A DNA stretch of 64,000 bases from an uncultured Aquimarina sp. (GCA_947498775.1 CANMLL010000021.1:1-64000); one strand, 5' to 3'; counted from the first letter of the stretch, positions 43,515-53,038 are shown. Made by a program: numbers and translations. The notes: generated from the letters alone by a model not told the origin.

Positions 43515-44243
43515 ATGTCGCAAAAAATAACTCCTTATAAAGATACCTCACGGTCCAAGAAAGAACAGGTTGCAGAGATGTTTGATACTATCTCTGGCAA
43601 GTATGACGGCCTAAATCGTGTTATTTCTTTTGGAATTGATATAAAGTGGCGCAAAAAAGTTGTTAAACTTGTTGGAAAAACAAATCCGAAAAACATTTTG
43701 GATGTCGCTACAGGTACTGGGGATCTTGCAATTAATCTTTCTAAAACTGGTGCTCGTGAGATTATAGGCCTCGATATTTCTGCAGGAATGTTAAAAGTAG
43801 GTGAAGAAAAAATTAAGGCAAAAAAACTAGAATCTATTATAAGTATGGTAAAGGCTGATAGTGAAAATTTACCCTATGAAGAAAATTATTTTGATGCTAT
43901 TACTGTCGCCTTTGGGGTTCGAAATTTTGAAAATTTAGAAAAAGGGCTTTCAGAAATTTTTAGAGTACTTAAACCGGGAGGGATTTTTATAGTTTTAGAA
44001 ACTTCTATCCCTACTAAAACTCCGTTTAAACAAGGGTACAAGTTCTATTCAACAAAGATTTTACCCCTTATTGGAAGGATCTTTTCTAAAGACAAATCTG
44101 CCTATTCATATCTAAGTGAAAGTGCCGCGGCTTTTCCTTATGGAGAAGCATTCAACAATATTTTAAAAAAAATCGGGTTTATAGCTATTGAAGATAAACC
44201 TCAAACTTTTGGTGTGGCTACAATTTATAAATGTACAAAATAA
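43515..44243 (+). CDS. ubiE: Demethylmenaquinone methyltransferase
   Basis: A 242-residue SAM enzyme making menaquinone from its demethyl form, the last step of the pathway in this phylum. Landmarks: VAEMFDTISGKYDGLNRVISFGIDIKWRKK, the SAM loop ILDVATGTGDLAINL, VKADSENLPYEENYFDAITVAFGVRNF, and FRVLKPGGIFIVLE. Also named menG. It provides the quinone that Nqr and the respiratory chain use. It is followed by porT in the usual flavobacterial order. Confidence 0.93.
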   Translation: MSQKITPYKDTSRSKKEQVAEMFDTISGKYDGLNRVISFGIDIKWRKKVVKLVGKTNPKNILDVATGTGDLAINLSKTGAREIIGLDISAGMLKVGEEKIKAKKLESIISMVKADSENLPYEENYFDAITVAFGVRNFENLEKGLSEIFRVLKPGGIFIVLETSIPTKTPFKQGYKFYSTKILPLIGRIFSKDKSAYSYLSESAAAFPYGEAFNNILKKIGFIAIEDKPQTFGVATIYKCTK

Positions 44244-44331
44244 CATAAAAGCCTATTATTGGCCAACGAATGATAAATACCAGTCGATTTAATTTGGTTT
44301 AAAACCAGCCGACAGGTAAATTTTTAAATAA

Positions 44332-45039
44332 ATGAAAAGACTTTTTATTCTCATCGCTGTTTTAGTTTGCACTCAGGATATTAGTGCACAATTATTCTCT
44401 AAAGAAAAAGTTCAGAACCTTCAGAACTTTGATAAACCAAGATTTAGCTGGGGGTATATACTTGGGTTTAATAGTTATGATTTTAATTTTGATTATACCA
44501 GTGATTTTGAGGACCAGGATATAATCGTAGATAAAACCGTAGGTTTTAGCGTTGGACTTTTAGGAAACATGAGAATTAATGATTATTTGGATTTAAGATT
44601 AGAACCGCTTGTAACCTTTACCAGAAGAGACTTAACTTTTAATAATCCGTTATTTACATCGCAATTTGAATCCTTTAGAGAAGTAAAATCAACGTATGTA
44701 CACATCCCATTATTATTAAAAATTTCAACCAAAAGACTTAATAATTTTAAACCTTTTATTATTGGAGGTATATCTACTTCGATCAATTTATCAAGCAATG
44801 AAGATAATCCGGATGATAACAATTCAGGCGAATTTAGAATGAAAACTAATACAAATTACTTCGAAATAGGTTTCGGAGTCGATTTGTATTTATACTACTT
44901 CAAGTTTACACCTTCTATACGAGGAGTTTTTGCTATGTCTGATGAACTAGTAAAAGACAATGATCCTAATAGTCCTTATACAGCAACTATCGACAGAATG
45001 TCTACCCGAGGTATTTTCATTAATTTCACATTTCAATAG
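44332..45039 (+). CDS. porT: PorT-family outer-membrane beta-barrel protein (T9SS)
   Basis: A 235-residue secreted barrel with a signal peptide (MKRLFILIAVLVCTQDISAQ). Alternating strands such as GYILGFNSYDFNFDY, FSVGLLGNMRINDYLDLRLEPLVTF and YFEIGFGVDLYLYYFKFTPS end in the barrel-type ITFNFTFQ-like strand (GIFINFTFQ). PorT is needed for type IX secretion in Porphyromonas and gliding Flavobacterium. The ubiE-porT-methyltransferase-TamA-like order supports the identity. It would serve the T9SS cargo proteins at 5039 and 16980. One base separates it from the convergent methyltransferase. Confidence 0.85.
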   Translation: MKRLFILIAVLVCTQDISAQLFSKEKVQNLQNFDKPRFSWGYILGFNSYDFNFDYTSDFEDQDIIVDKTVGFSVGLLGNMRINDYLDLRLEPLVTFTRRDLTFNNPLFTSQFESFREVKSTYVHIPLLLKISTKRLNNFKPFIIGGISTSINLSSNEDNPDDNNSGEFRMKTNTNYFEIGFGVDLYLYYFKFTPSIRGVFAMSDELVKDNDPNSPYTATIDRMSTRGIFINFTFQ

Positions 45040-45040
45040 T

Positions 45041-45772
45041 TCAGGGTCTTCTAAACTCACTTAAGACAATGGCAGCTGCTGTTGCAACATTAAGACTCTC
45101 TGTCTTTTGATTGGAACCAAATTGCGGAATAGTTATTCTCTGATTAATAGTATCTACTATAGTTTTTGAGATACCATTGGCTTCATTACCCATAATAATG
45201 ATAGCTTTTTCTGGCAAAGATTCTGAATATATAGTATTACCATCCATAAAAGTTCCAAAAATGGTAGTATTGGGCTCTTGTAAGGTCAAAAACTTTTCAA
45301 GATCCAAGTAGGTAATATTTACTCGGGTAATCGATCCCATAGTCGCTTGAATCACTTTTGGATTAAAACAATCAACCGTTTCCTGGGAACAGACCAAATC
45401 CTGGATCCCAAACCAATCGCATAACCGGATGATCGTCCCCAAGTTTCCTGGATCTCTAACATCATCCAAAGCCATAACAAGCCCATCAGTATTGATTTTG
45501 GTACTTTCAGGAATATAAAATAGAGCTAGAGCAGTTTGTGCAGTAGTAAGAAAACTAATTTGTTTTAGCTCTTCAGTAGTAGTATAATATTGATATTGTT
45601 CATCTACTTCAAAAGCATTTTCATCTATAGTAAACAAAGAATGAAGCTTCAAACCAGCATCAAGCAATTCTTTAACGACCTTTTTGCCTTCAGCAACAAA
45701 TAAACCATGTTGTTTTCGGTATTTTTTTTGATATAAACTTTTTATTAGTTTCTTTTGGTTTTTGCTAACCAT
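45041..45772 (-). CDS. TrmH/SpoU-family RNA methyltransferase
   Basis: The start at 45772 (MVSKNQKKLIKSLYQKKYRKQHGLFVAEGKKV) is the family-typical N-terminus; earlier codons would overlap the divergent gene's promoter. A 243-residue protein with an N-terminal substrate-binding domain and the knotted SPOUT fold. The motifs are ALDDVRDPGNLGTIIRLCDWFG (motif 1), IIMGNEANGIS (motif 2) and IPQFGSNQKTESLNVATAAAIVLSE (motif 3). It methylates ribose 2'-OH in rRNA or tRNA; the exact target is unknown. Confidence 0.9.
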   Translation of the reverse strand: MVSKNQKKLIKSLYQKKYRKQHGLFVAEGKKVVKELLDAGLKLHSLFTIDENAFEVDEQYQYYTTTEELKQISFLTTAQTALALFYIPESTKINTDGLVMALDDVRDPGNLGTIIRLCDWFGIQDLVCSQETVDCFNPKVIQATMGSITRVNITYLDLEKFLTLQEPNTTIFGTFMDGNTIYSESLPEKAIIIMGNEANGISKTIVDTINQRITIPQFGSNQKTESLNVATAAAIVLSEFRRP

Positions 45773-45809
45773 ACAAATAATGTATTTTTGAATCAATAAT
45801 GAATAGGGA

Positions 45810-48401
45810 TTGAAACACTTTCTGACAAAAATATTATTTATTACCTTAACCACAATCTTTTTAATTTCGTGTAATGCGGTAAAAAGAGTTCCTGAAGGTA
45901 AATACCTATTAGAAAAAAATCAAGTTTTCGTAGATAGCGTCAAAACTAAAGATCAAAAGTTAGACAATCTTTTATACCAAAAACCCAACAACAAACCATT
46001 TCTTTTTTTAGGGATTCCTGTTGAATTGCACATATACAATCTTGCTTCAGAAAATAAAGATTCTTTGTACCATGCCTGGCTAAAAAGAAAGCCTAAGCGT
46101 GAGAGAAGAATGACAAATTTCTTTTCAAAAAAACAAATTGACAGATTGGGGGTAGGTTTAAACGGTTTCAATGAATGGATTAAGAAAACAGGAGAACCCC
46201 CTTCTATTGTTGAAGAACTAAAAACCAAGCGTTCGACAAAAAGATTACAAGCCTATTACTGGAATAAAGGATGGTTTAATGCTAAAACCGATTATGAAAT
46301 TATAGAAGATAATAATCAAAGAGCCGCTATAAATTACTACATAACCCCTAACAAACCATATTTTATTGATTCTTTACAAACCAAAATAGCGTCTGAAGTA
46401 GCTGATTCTATTTATCGAATGAGTGCCGAAAATTCAAATATTATTTCCGGAAAACAATATAAAACTTTGGATATTGAAGCAGAAAGAGAAAGGGTTACTT
46501 CGTTATTTCGTAACTCAGGGTTGTATCACTTCGAAAAAGAATTTATAAAATTTGACGCAGATACTGTTAATACAGATCACAAAGTAAATTTAAATTTACT
46601 CATTAATAATCGCCCAGTAAGTTATGGTGATTCTGTAGTCCGAGTACCTTTCAAAATACACAAAATTAACAAGGTAAATGTATTTACCGACTATTCTTAT
46701 CAAAACAGAAACAAAAAACCAAAAGATAGCACTACCTATAATGGGTATAGCATTTATGGGTATGATGAGATTAAGTTTACACGTAAAGCAATTGCCAATT
46801 CTATATTAATTACCCCTGGTAAAATCTTCAAAGAAACTGACCGTACCCTTACCAATAATCAAATCAATAACCTTAGAATGTTTAAATATCCAAACATCAC
46901 CTATGATATTGATAAAAATGATCCTACAGGTAAAGGTCTGATTGCCAACATACGACTTACCCCAAGAAAAAAATACAGTACCAATGTACAATTTGACGTT
47001 TCTACCTCTCAAATTCAAGCGTTTGGTATTGGTTTTGGTGGGTCTCTTTTAATTCGTAATGTTTTCGGAGGAGCAGAAATTCTAGAAATCTCGGCCAGAG
47101 GTAGTGTAGGGTCTTCGAGCGATGCTGTTAGTGGAGGCGAACGATTTTTTAATATTTCTGAAGTTGGAACAGACGTACGACTGTCATTTCCTAAAATCCT
47201 TTTCCCTTTAAAAACGACCAAAATCATTCCAAAACGAATGTCGCCAACCACTAATTTGATTTTTGGGATAAATGTTCAGCAAAATATTGGTCTTGATAGG
47301 CAAAATGCGACCGGTATATTTAATTATCAGTGGAAACCAAGTAAAACGTTAACAAATCAAATCGATATTGTTAATGTACAATATGTAAGAAATCTTAATA
47401 CAAGTAACTATTTTAATATATATGGTGCGTCGTATGATCAGTTAAATGATATTGCTACACAAGTTCTGGATCCTACGTCTCCATTCTTTGTGCAACCTGA
47501 AACCGGAGGAACTCCAAGTATCGATGAAGCAGAACTAAGTATCCCGGGTGGTGCAAACGGATTTATAGATGAGTCTTTGGGATCAGCACCAGACCCAGAT
47601 CTCAATACAGATCAACTGCAAGAGATTCAAAACATCAACGAACGAAAGATCAGATTAACCGAAGATAACCTGATCTTTGCTTCTAGCTACACGTTAACAA
47701 AAAATAACCGCGAAAATCTTTACGACGAAAATTATTCTAGATTTCGAGTAAAAATAGAACTAGCGGGCAATGTGTTAAATGCCGTTTCTAATGTTGCTGG
47801 GTTAAAAGAAAACTCTAACGATCGTTTTGAGATATTTGGCGTTGAGTTCTCTCAATATGCCAAAACAGAATTAGATTACAGCAAACATTGGGATTTAGGA
47901 AGAAAAAATATAATTGCTATAAGAGCTTTTGGAGGAATTGCTATCCCATATGGAAATGCAAATAGTATACCGTTTGCACGTAGTTTTTTTGGAGGTGGCC
48001 CTAATGATAATCGAGCATGGTTGGCCTATGATTTGGGTCCAGGAAGTACGCAAAGTAGAAACGAATTTAATGAGGCAAATTTAAAAATAGCCTTTAATGC
48101 AGAGTATAGATACAGTTTACTAGGATCCCTAAACGGAGCCCTGTTTATAGATGCAGGAAACATATGGAATGTCCTTGATAATGTAGAAGAAGAAGAAGCC
48201 GTATTCTCAAAAGTAGATGACATACAAGAAATTGCCGTTGGTAGTGGTTTTGGGTTTAGATATGATTTTGATTTCTTTGTACTACGCCTCGACATAGGGT
48301 TTAAGACATTTAATCCTGCCGATGATGAGGATCAAAGATGGTTTAAAGGTTACAGATTTTCTGAAGCTGTATATAATTTTGGGATTAATTATCCTTTTTA
48401 A
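45810..48401 (+). CDS. Lipid-anchored BamA/TamA-like outer-membrane protein (TamL-like)
   Basis: An 863-residue protein starting with TTG 45810; no ATG is in frame before the signal. The N-terminus MKHFLTKILFITLTTIFLISC is a lipobox (Cys21), unusual for an Omp85 protein but known in Bacteroidota as TamL. Residues ~25-400 hold POTRA-like repeats (GLNGFNEWIKKTGEPP, ISGKQYKTLDIEAERERVTSLFRNSGLY). The barrel follows, with the closing part FARSFFGGGPNDNRAW (the conserved Omp85 lid loop) and the end FSEAVYNFGINYPF. It helps assemble outer-membrane proteins. It follows the divergent methyltransferase by 37 bases. Confidence 0.88.
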   Translation: MKHFLTKILFITLTTIFLISCNAVKRVPEGKYLLEKNQVFVDSVKTKDQKLDNLLYQKPNNKPFLFLGIPVELHIYNLASENKDSLYHAWLKRKPKRERRMTNFFSKKQIDRLGVGLNGFNEWIKKTGEPPSIVEELKTKRSTKRLQAYYWNKGWFNAKTDYEIIEDNNQRAAINYYITPNKPYFIDSLQTKIASEVADSIYRMSAENSNIISGKQYKTLDIEAERERVTSLFRNSGLYHFEKEFIKFDADTVNTDHKVNLNLLINNRPVSYGDSVVRVPFKIHKINKVNVFTDYSYQNRNKKPKDSTTYNGYSIYGYDEIKFTRKAIANSILITPGKIFKETDRTLTNNQINNLRMFKYPNITYDIDKNDPTGKGLIANIRLTPRKKYSTNVQFDVSTSQIQAFGIGFGGSLLIRNVFGGAEILEISARGSVGSSSDAVSGGERFFNISEVGTDVRLSFPKILFPLKTTKIIPKRMSPTTNLIFGINVQQNIGLDRQNATGIFNYQWKPSKTLTNQIDIVNVQYVRNLNTSNYFNIYGASYDQLNDIATQVLDPTSPFFVQPETGGTPSIDEAELSIPGGANGFIDESLGSAPDPDLNTDQLQEIQNINERKIRLTEDNLIFASSYTLTKNNRENLYDENYSRFRVKIELAGNVLNAVSNVAGLKENSNDRFEIFGVEFSQYAKTELDYSKHWDLGRKNIIAIRAFGGIAIPYGNANSIPFARSFFGGGPNDNRAWLAYDLGPGSTQSRNEFNEANLKIAFNAEYRYSLLGSLNGALFIDAGNIWNVLDNVEEEEAVFSKVDDIQEIAVGSGFGFRYDFDFFVLRLDIGFKTFNPADDEDQRWFKGYRFSEAVYNFGINYPF

Positions 48402-48497
48402 TACTTTGCACCCAAATTATGAAAAACACATAAACCCATTACCTAAATCATAATATTTTTCGTTTAGAATAATAAAATTCTTTCGTTAGAATTTTAC

Positions 48498-48505
48498 TAT
48501 TTTTG
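48498..48505 (+). promoter_or_regulatory. Promoter -7 element of fbaA
   Basis: TATTTTTG is an exact TAnnTTTG, 25 bases before the ATG. Confidence 0.5.
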
Positions 48506-48530
48506 TAAGCTTATAAACCAAAACTAAATT

Positions 48531-49598
48531 ATGAGTCACAACATCAAACCAGGAGTTGCTACAGGAGACGAAGTACAAGCAATTTTTAAATATGCAAAAG
48601 AAAATGCTTTTGCTTTACCTGCAGTTAACGTCATTGGTTCCAATTCAATTAATGCTGTACTAGAAACAGCTGCAGAGATCAATGCTCCAGTAATCATTCA
48701 ATTCTCAAATGGAGGAGCACAGTTTAATGCAGGAAAAGGACTTTCTAACGAAGATCAGAAAGCAGCAATTGCAGGTGCTGTAGCCGGAGCAAAACATGTA
48801 CACCTAATGGCTGAAGCCTATGGTGTACCCGTAATTTTGCATACTGACCACTGTGCAAAAAAATTACTTCCATGGATAGATGGGTTATTAGATGCGGGAG
48901 AGGAATTCTATGCCGCAACCGGAAAACCTCTATATAGTTCGCATATGATTGATCTTTCTGAAGAACCAATTGAGGAAAATATTGAAATTTGTGCAGCATA
49001 CTTAGCTCGTATGAGCAAAATGGGAATGACCCTCGAAATCGAACTAGGCATCACTGGTGGAGAAGAAGATGGAGTTGACAATAGTGATGTAGATGATTCA
49101 AAATTATACACGCAACCCGAAGAAGTTGCCTATGCATATGAAGAATTAAGCAAAGTAAGTAATAAATTTACCGTAGCGGCAGCTTTTGGTAATGTTCATG
49201 GAGTATACAAGCCTGGCAATGTAAAACTTACACCAAAGATTCTTAAGAATTCGCAAGAATTTATCTCAGAAAAATATGGAGTCGAGCCTAACCACATCGA
49301 TTTTGTATTTCATGGTGGTAGCGGATCTACGTTAGAAGAAATAAGAGAAGCTATAGGATATGGTGTAATTAAAATGAATATTGATACTGATCTTCAGTTT
49401 GCTTTTAATGAAGGAATCCGAGATTATATGAACAATAATATTGAATATCTAAGAACACAAATAGGTAATCCCGAGGGATCTTCAGAACCTAATAAGAAAT
49501 ATTATGATCCAAGAAAATGGTTACGCGAGGGGGAAGTCACTTTTAAGACCCGTCTTAAACAAGCTTTCGAGGATTTGAATAATGTAAATACATTATAG
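48531..49598 (+). CDS. fbaA: Fructose-bisphosphate aldolase, class II
   Basis: A 355-residue zinc aldolase splitting fructose-1,6-bisphosphate. Zinc and active-site motifs: ILHTDHCAKKLLPWIDG (Asp and His), HMIDLSEEPIEEN, MTLEIELGITGGEEDGVDN, AAFGNVHGVYKPGN, FVFHGGSGSTLEEI and MNIDTDLQFAF. It matches the long E. coli FbaA type (type A). The start ATG is 25 bases after a promoter element. Confidence 0.96.
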   Translation: MSHNIKPGVATGDEVQAIFKYAKENAFALPAVNVIGSNSINAVLETAAEINAPVIIQFSNGGAQFNAGKGLSNEDQKAAIAGAVAGAKHVHLMAEAYGVPVILHTDHCAKKLLPWIDGLLDAGEEFYAATGKPLYSSHMIDLSEEPIEENIEICAAYLARMSKMGMTLEIELGITGGEEDGVDNSDVDDSKLYTQPEEVAYAYEELSKVSNKFTVAAAFGNVHGVYKPGNVKLTPKILKNSQEFISEKYGVEPNHIDFVFHGGSGSTLEEIREAIGYGVIKMNIDTDLQFAFNEGIRDYMNNNIEYLRTQIGNPEGSSEPNKKYYDPRKWLREGEVTFKTRLKQAFEDLNNVNTL

Positions 49599-49606
49599 AA
49601 CAAAAA

Positions 49607-49645
49607 CCAAGCTGAAACTTACACTACGTGAGTTTCAGCTTTTTT
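49607..49645 (+). terminator. Terminator between fbaA and accD
   Basis: AAGCTGAAACT (49609-49619) pairs with AGTTTCAGCTT (49631-49641), with a TTTTTT run at the end. It stops fbaA, so accD probably has its own promoter or is reached by read-through. Confidence 0.85.
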
Positions 49646-49659
49646 AATACAATAATTTT

Positions 49660-50517
49660 ATGGCTTGGTTTAAGAGAACACAAAAAGGTATACAAACTGC
49701 TACCGAAGATAAAAAAGATGTCCCAAAAGGGCTCTGGTATAAATCTCCTACAGGAAAAATTGTAGATGCAGAACAACTGGAAAAGAATTTTTATGTAAGT
49801 CCAGAAGATGGATATCATGTAAGAATTGGTAGTAAAGAGTATTTTGAGATTCTATTTGATGATGACAAATACAAAGAGCTGGATAAAAACCTTACTTCAA
49901 AAGACCCTCTTAAATTCGAAGACAAAAAGAAATATGTAGATCGTCTTAAAGACGCACAAGAGAAAACAAACCTTAAAGATGCCGTAAGGACAGCCGTAGG
50001 AAAATCTAACGGAAATGAACTTGTTATTGCATGTATGGATTTTTCTTTTATTGGTGGATCCATGGGTAGTGTTGTAGGAGAAAAAATAGCCAGGGCAGCA
50101 GACTACGCCTTGAAACATAAGATCCCTCTTATGATTATTTCTAAATCGGGAGGTGCACGTATGATGGAAGCAGCGTTATCGCTGATGCAGTTGGCAAAAA
50201 CCTCTGCAAAATTAGCGCAATTAGCAGATGCTAATATTCCTTACATCTCTTTATGTACAGATCCTACCACAGGAGGCACCACAGCTTCATTCGCCATGTT
50301 AGGAGATATTAATATTGCAGAACCAGGAGCGTTGATTGGTTTTGCCGGACCAAGGGTAGTTAGAGATACAACGGGAAAAGAGCTTCCAGAAGGCTTCCAG
50401 ACGGCAGAGTTTTTATTGGAGCATGGCTTTCTGGACTTCATTACTCCAAGACACGAATTAAAACAAAGAATTAATCTATACCTGGATTTAGTATTAAATC
50501 GCCCTTTATCAAATTAG
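49660..50517 (+). CDS. accD: Acetyl-CoA carboxylase carboxyltransferase, beta subunit
   Basis: A 285-residue subunit of the biotin carboxylase complex, making malonyl-CoA for fatty acid synthesis. The crotonase-like core is clear: IACMDFSFIGGSMGSVVGEKIARA, ISKSGGARMMEAALSLMQLAKT, SLCTDPTTGGTTASFAMLGDINIAEPGALIGFAGPRVV and the FLLEHGFLDFI end. The N-terminus (residues ~20-60) lacks all four zinc-finger Cys seen in E. coli AccD: the positions read KSPTGK and VSPEDGYH. This Cys-free form is, from memory, usual in flavobacteria. accA lies elsewhere. Confidence 0.95.
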   Translation: MAWFKRTQKGIQTATEDKKDVPKGLWYKSPTGKIVDAEQLEKNFYVSPEDGYHVRIGSKEYFEILFDDDKYKELDKNLTSKDPLKFEDKKKYVDRLKDAQEKTNLKDAVRTAVGKSNGNELVIACMDFSFIGGSMGSVVGEKIARAADYALKHKIPLMIISKSGGARMMEAALSLMQLAKTSAKLAQLADANIPYISLCTDPTTGGTTASFAMLGDINIAEPGALIGFAGPRVVRDTTGKELPEGFQTAEFLLEHGFLDFITPRHELKQRINLYLDLVLNRPLSN

Positions 50518-50536
50518 AATAATAATAATTTATAGT

Positions 50537-50563
50537 ATACACCCGGCTTAGTGCCGGGTGTAT
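50537..50563 (+). terminator. Terminator after accD
   Basis: ATACACCCGGC pairs with GCCGGGTGTAT around a TTAGT loop, an 11-bp GC-rich stem with a weak T tail. Confidence 0.7.
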
Positions 50564-50681
50564 TTATTAAAAACAGGTCATAACCCCATTCAAAAAGGGC
50601 TTTTTCACGCTTCTACACATTAATTTCTTACACTATATTACGGTAACATAATAAGTTCAAAACAAGTAAGAAAAGTCAATC

Positions 50682-51677
50682 ATGAAACTAAAAATAGCCA
50701 TTTATAATGTAGCGTGGATGCGAAGGTTATTTAACAAGGATGGAACACCAATTACATCAGGGGATGAAGGTGAAAGAAGCCAACAACTGGCAAATATTGT
50801 TTCTACGATAAATCCAGATTTTCTGGGAATAGTTGAAGGACCCGACACGCTTGTCGATGGAAGCAAGACAGCATCAATTCAATTAGAGAGGTGGAGTTCT
50901 CATTTTGGATTAAATCCCAACTTTAAAGGTATTCATGGCATCCCTTCTAATGGGCAGCAAGAACTTTGTGCCCTATATGACAGCTCAAAGATTAATGTAG
51001 AACACACCCCTACCACAGACCCCAATAATCAATTTGACGAACCTTTTCTAGTAGATACCACCAACAAACTTATTAAAGAACAATACAAGCATTACAGACC
51101 TCCTTTAGAACTCACTATTAAGAATCTATTAGATGATCATTTTTCAAAAGTTATTATTGCTCATACAAAGTCCAAAGGTATATTTGCTCCTGTAGATTAT
51201 GCAAAATTTGAGCAAATATCTCAAAGGGATAGGATGAGATTATATGCAGAATGCATGTCGATCAGAAAAAAGTGTGATGATTACATAAATGATGGATCAA
51301 ATGTGATTGTTATGGGAGACATTAACGACGGGGTGGGTATGGATTTCTATGAAAATAGATTTAGTAAAAGTGCTGTAGAAATCTTACTAGGAGATGTTTG
51401 GAAATCAGAAATGATTCTACAATCTGTATTGACCAAACCCAAATGGACCAGCAATGGCTGGAAACCTTCATCAAGCAGATATAGAGATCGAATAACCGAA
51501 GATAATATTAATGTGCTTATAGATCATATTCTAATAAGCAGAGGTCTTACTACTTCACAGGGAAAAGTTTGGAATCCATATTTGGAAAAAAATGATCTGG
51601 CTATTCAATCAATTAGTAAGGATCTAAAAAATGCTTCAGATCATTTTCCTATTGTTGCCGAAGTGGAAAGTACATAA
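50682..51677 (+). CDS. Endonuclease/exonuclease/phosphatase-family protein
   Basis: A 331-residue EEP-fold protein without signal peptide. Landmarks: IYNVAWMRRLF, the metal Glu in NPDFLGIVEGPD, VMGDINDGVGMDFYE (catalytic Asp-Asn pair), and the end DHILISRGL and NASDHFPIVAEV (Asp-His). The substrate could be DNA, a phospholipid or an inositol phosphate. Relatives of this size in bacteria often act as nucleases. No neighbour supports a choice. It has its own terminator. Confidence 0.85.
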   Translation: MKLKIAIYNVAWMRRLFNKDGTPITSGDEGERSQQLANIVSTINPDFLGIVEGPDTLVDGSKTASIQLERWSSHFGLNPNFKGIHGIPSNGQQELCALYDSSKINVEHTPTTDPNNQFDEPFLVDTTNKLIKEQYKHYRPPLELTIKNLLDDHFSKVIIAHTKSKGIFAPVDYAKFEQISQRDRMRLYAECMSIRKKCDDYINDGSNVIVMGDINDGVGMDFYENRFSKSAVEILLGDVWKSEMILQSVLTKPKWTSNGWKPSSSRYRDRITEDNINVLIDHILISRGLTTSQGKVWNPYLEKNDLAIQSISKDLKNASDHFPIVAEVEST

Positions 51678-51703
51678 AAAAGCACCTTTAAAAGGCGCTT
51701 TTT
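51677..51703. terminator. Bidirectional terminator after the EEP gene
   Basis: AAAAAGC-A-CCTTT pairs with AAAGG-C-GCTTTTT with one mismatch. It lies between the EEP gene and the convergent minus-strand lipoprotein. Confidence 0.75.
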
Positions 51704-51724
51704 CAACTCATCAATCAAAAAATT

Positions 51725-52549
51725 CTATAAACGAATTTCTTTTTCTTCTCCGTCTGCATTAGTAAATACAGCAAGATTGTCACATGCTCCATCTCCATAA
51801 TCTAGTGAACCACTATAGTTAGTTCTTACCAGATCAACTACTCCATTCACCAAAAATCTACAGCTAGCCTCACGGCGTAAAGCAGTTGTAATTGTGGTGC
51901 TGTGTGTATTTCCATTTGCAAAATTAGTTTCCCATGCTCCTGTAATTAAGAAAACATTATCTCCCCAATTACCATTAAATGAACCCGCTATCCATTCTCT
52001 TGTCTTGTTGCCTGTCCTTGAAGCCAGCGTACCATCTGCAAAAGTTACTTCAAGATCAAGATCCATTGTGTATTGTGGATTACCATTATCATTGACCTTT
52101 TGTCTGGTTACAGTTTTAGAACCCGCAAACTGAATATCATCAACAAAGAAATCTTCAAGACTATAGTTAACAACCAATGTCATAGCATCAACATCGGCTA
52201 CGTATGACATGTTCACTTTCCCTTTAATGGTGCGTCCCCTTACTTCACATCCGTCAGAACCAAAATCCACAGTTACATCTTTTGAGGTATCTGTAAGCTC
52301 AATCGTTACAATAGCACATTCTGGTAAATGAGGACGAATTGGACCTTTTTGTAAGCTTTCTTCAGATTCAATTGCTTGCAAAAATGTATCACTTATTACT
52401 TCGGTTGCATTATCAACTTTTGCGGTAAGTGCTGCTTCCTTTTGATCAATAGACCCGGTTACTGCATCATTAGATTCTTCGCTATCACAGGCGACTAAAA
52501 TCATTGAAAAAATTGTCATTAAACCAAACTTAAAAATGCTGTTTCTCAT
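51725..52549 (-). CDS. Lipoprotein of unknown function
   Basis: The start at 52549 (MRNSIFKFGLMTIFSMILVAC) gives a lipobox (LVAC, Cys21). A 274-residue protein. The mature part after a Ser/Asp-rich linker has regular beta strands (CAIVTIELTDTSKDVTVDFGSDGCEVRGRTIKGKVNMSY and YTMDLDLEVTFADGTLASRTGNKTREW), as in a beta-sandwich or barrel-like lipoprotein. Four Cys residues outside the lipobox may form disulfides. No function is recognised. It is transcribed away from rpsO. Confidence 0.75.
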   Translation of the reverse strand: MRNSIFKFGLMTIFSMILVACDSEESNDAVTGSIDQKEAALTAKVDNATEVISDTFLQAIESEESLQKGPIRPHLPECAIVTIELTDTSKDVTVDFGSDGCEVRGRTIKGKVNMSYVADVDAMTLVVNYSLEDFFVDDIQFAGSKTVTRQKVNDNGNPQYTMDLDLEVTFADGTLASRTGNKTREWIAGSFNGNWGDNVFLITGAWETNFANGNTHSTTITTALRREASCRFLVNGVVDLVRTNYSGSLDYGDGACDNLAVFTNADGEEKEIRL

Positions 52550-52653
52550 AATACTTAATTTTAACGTTACCATACTATGACTAACTGTTTTTCAAAAAGT
52601 TTAATTTCGATATGATTTTTTTATAGAAAACGTTATTCTAATCCAAAAAAGAT

Positions 52654-52661
52654 TATATTTG
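52654..52661 (+). promoter_or_regulatory. Promoter -7 element of rpsO
   Basis: TATATTTG matches TAnnTTTG and lies 54 bases before the chosen rpsO start. It also overlaps the position of a false earlier start, which supports ATG 52716. Confidence 0.6.
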
Positions 52662-52715
52662 CACGCTGATAGCAAAGCGTTATCCATACATAAAAATCAT
52701 TTAAATAATATTGGA

Positions 52716-52985
52716 ATGTATTTAACAAAAGAAACTAAAGAAGAAATCTTCGCAAAACACGGTAAAGGAAAGAATGATACCGGTTCTGCAGAAGGTCAGA
52801 TTGCGCTATTCACACATAGGATTACACATCTTACAGAACACTTAAAAAAGAATCGCAAAGATTTTAATACCGAGCGTTCTTTGGTAAAGTTGGTAGGTAA
52901 GCGTAGAGATCTACTTGACTATCTTGTAAAGAAAGATATTATGAGATATCGTGCAATTGTAAAAGAATTAGAATTAAGAAAATAA
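52716..52985 (+). CDS. rpsO: Small ribosomal subunit protein uS15
   Basis: An 89-residue protein starting at ATG 52716 (MYLTKETKEEIFAKHGKGKNDTGS), the normal Bacteroidota start; an in-frame codon 57 bases earlier lies in the promoter. The core is TGSAEGQIALFTHRITHLTEHLKKN, RKDFNTERSLVKLVGKRRDLLDYL and KKDIMRYRAIVKELELRK. It binds 16S rRNA in the central domain. It is followed by a terminator and pnp, the common rpsO-pnp order. Confidence 0.97.
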   Translation: MYLTKETKEEIFAKHGKGKNDTGSAEGQIALFTHRITHLTEHLKKNRKDFNTERSLVKLVGKRRDLLDYLVKKDIMRYRAIVKELELRK

Positions 52986-52989
52986 TAAA

Positions 52990-53015
52990 AGAGAGGCTTT
53001 GCGCCTCTTTTTTTA
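52990..53015 (+). terminator. Terminator after rpsO
   Basis: AGAGGC pairs with GCCTCT around a TTTGC loop, followed by a run of seven T. It lies five bases after rpsO. Confidence 0.85.
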
Positions 53016-53038
53016 ATTATAACTATTTTTAAAAAAAG

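Noticed and set aside
52659..52715. Earlier start for rpsO
   Set aside because: It lies in the promoter (TATATTTG at 52654-52661); the uS15 family starts at MYLTKE.
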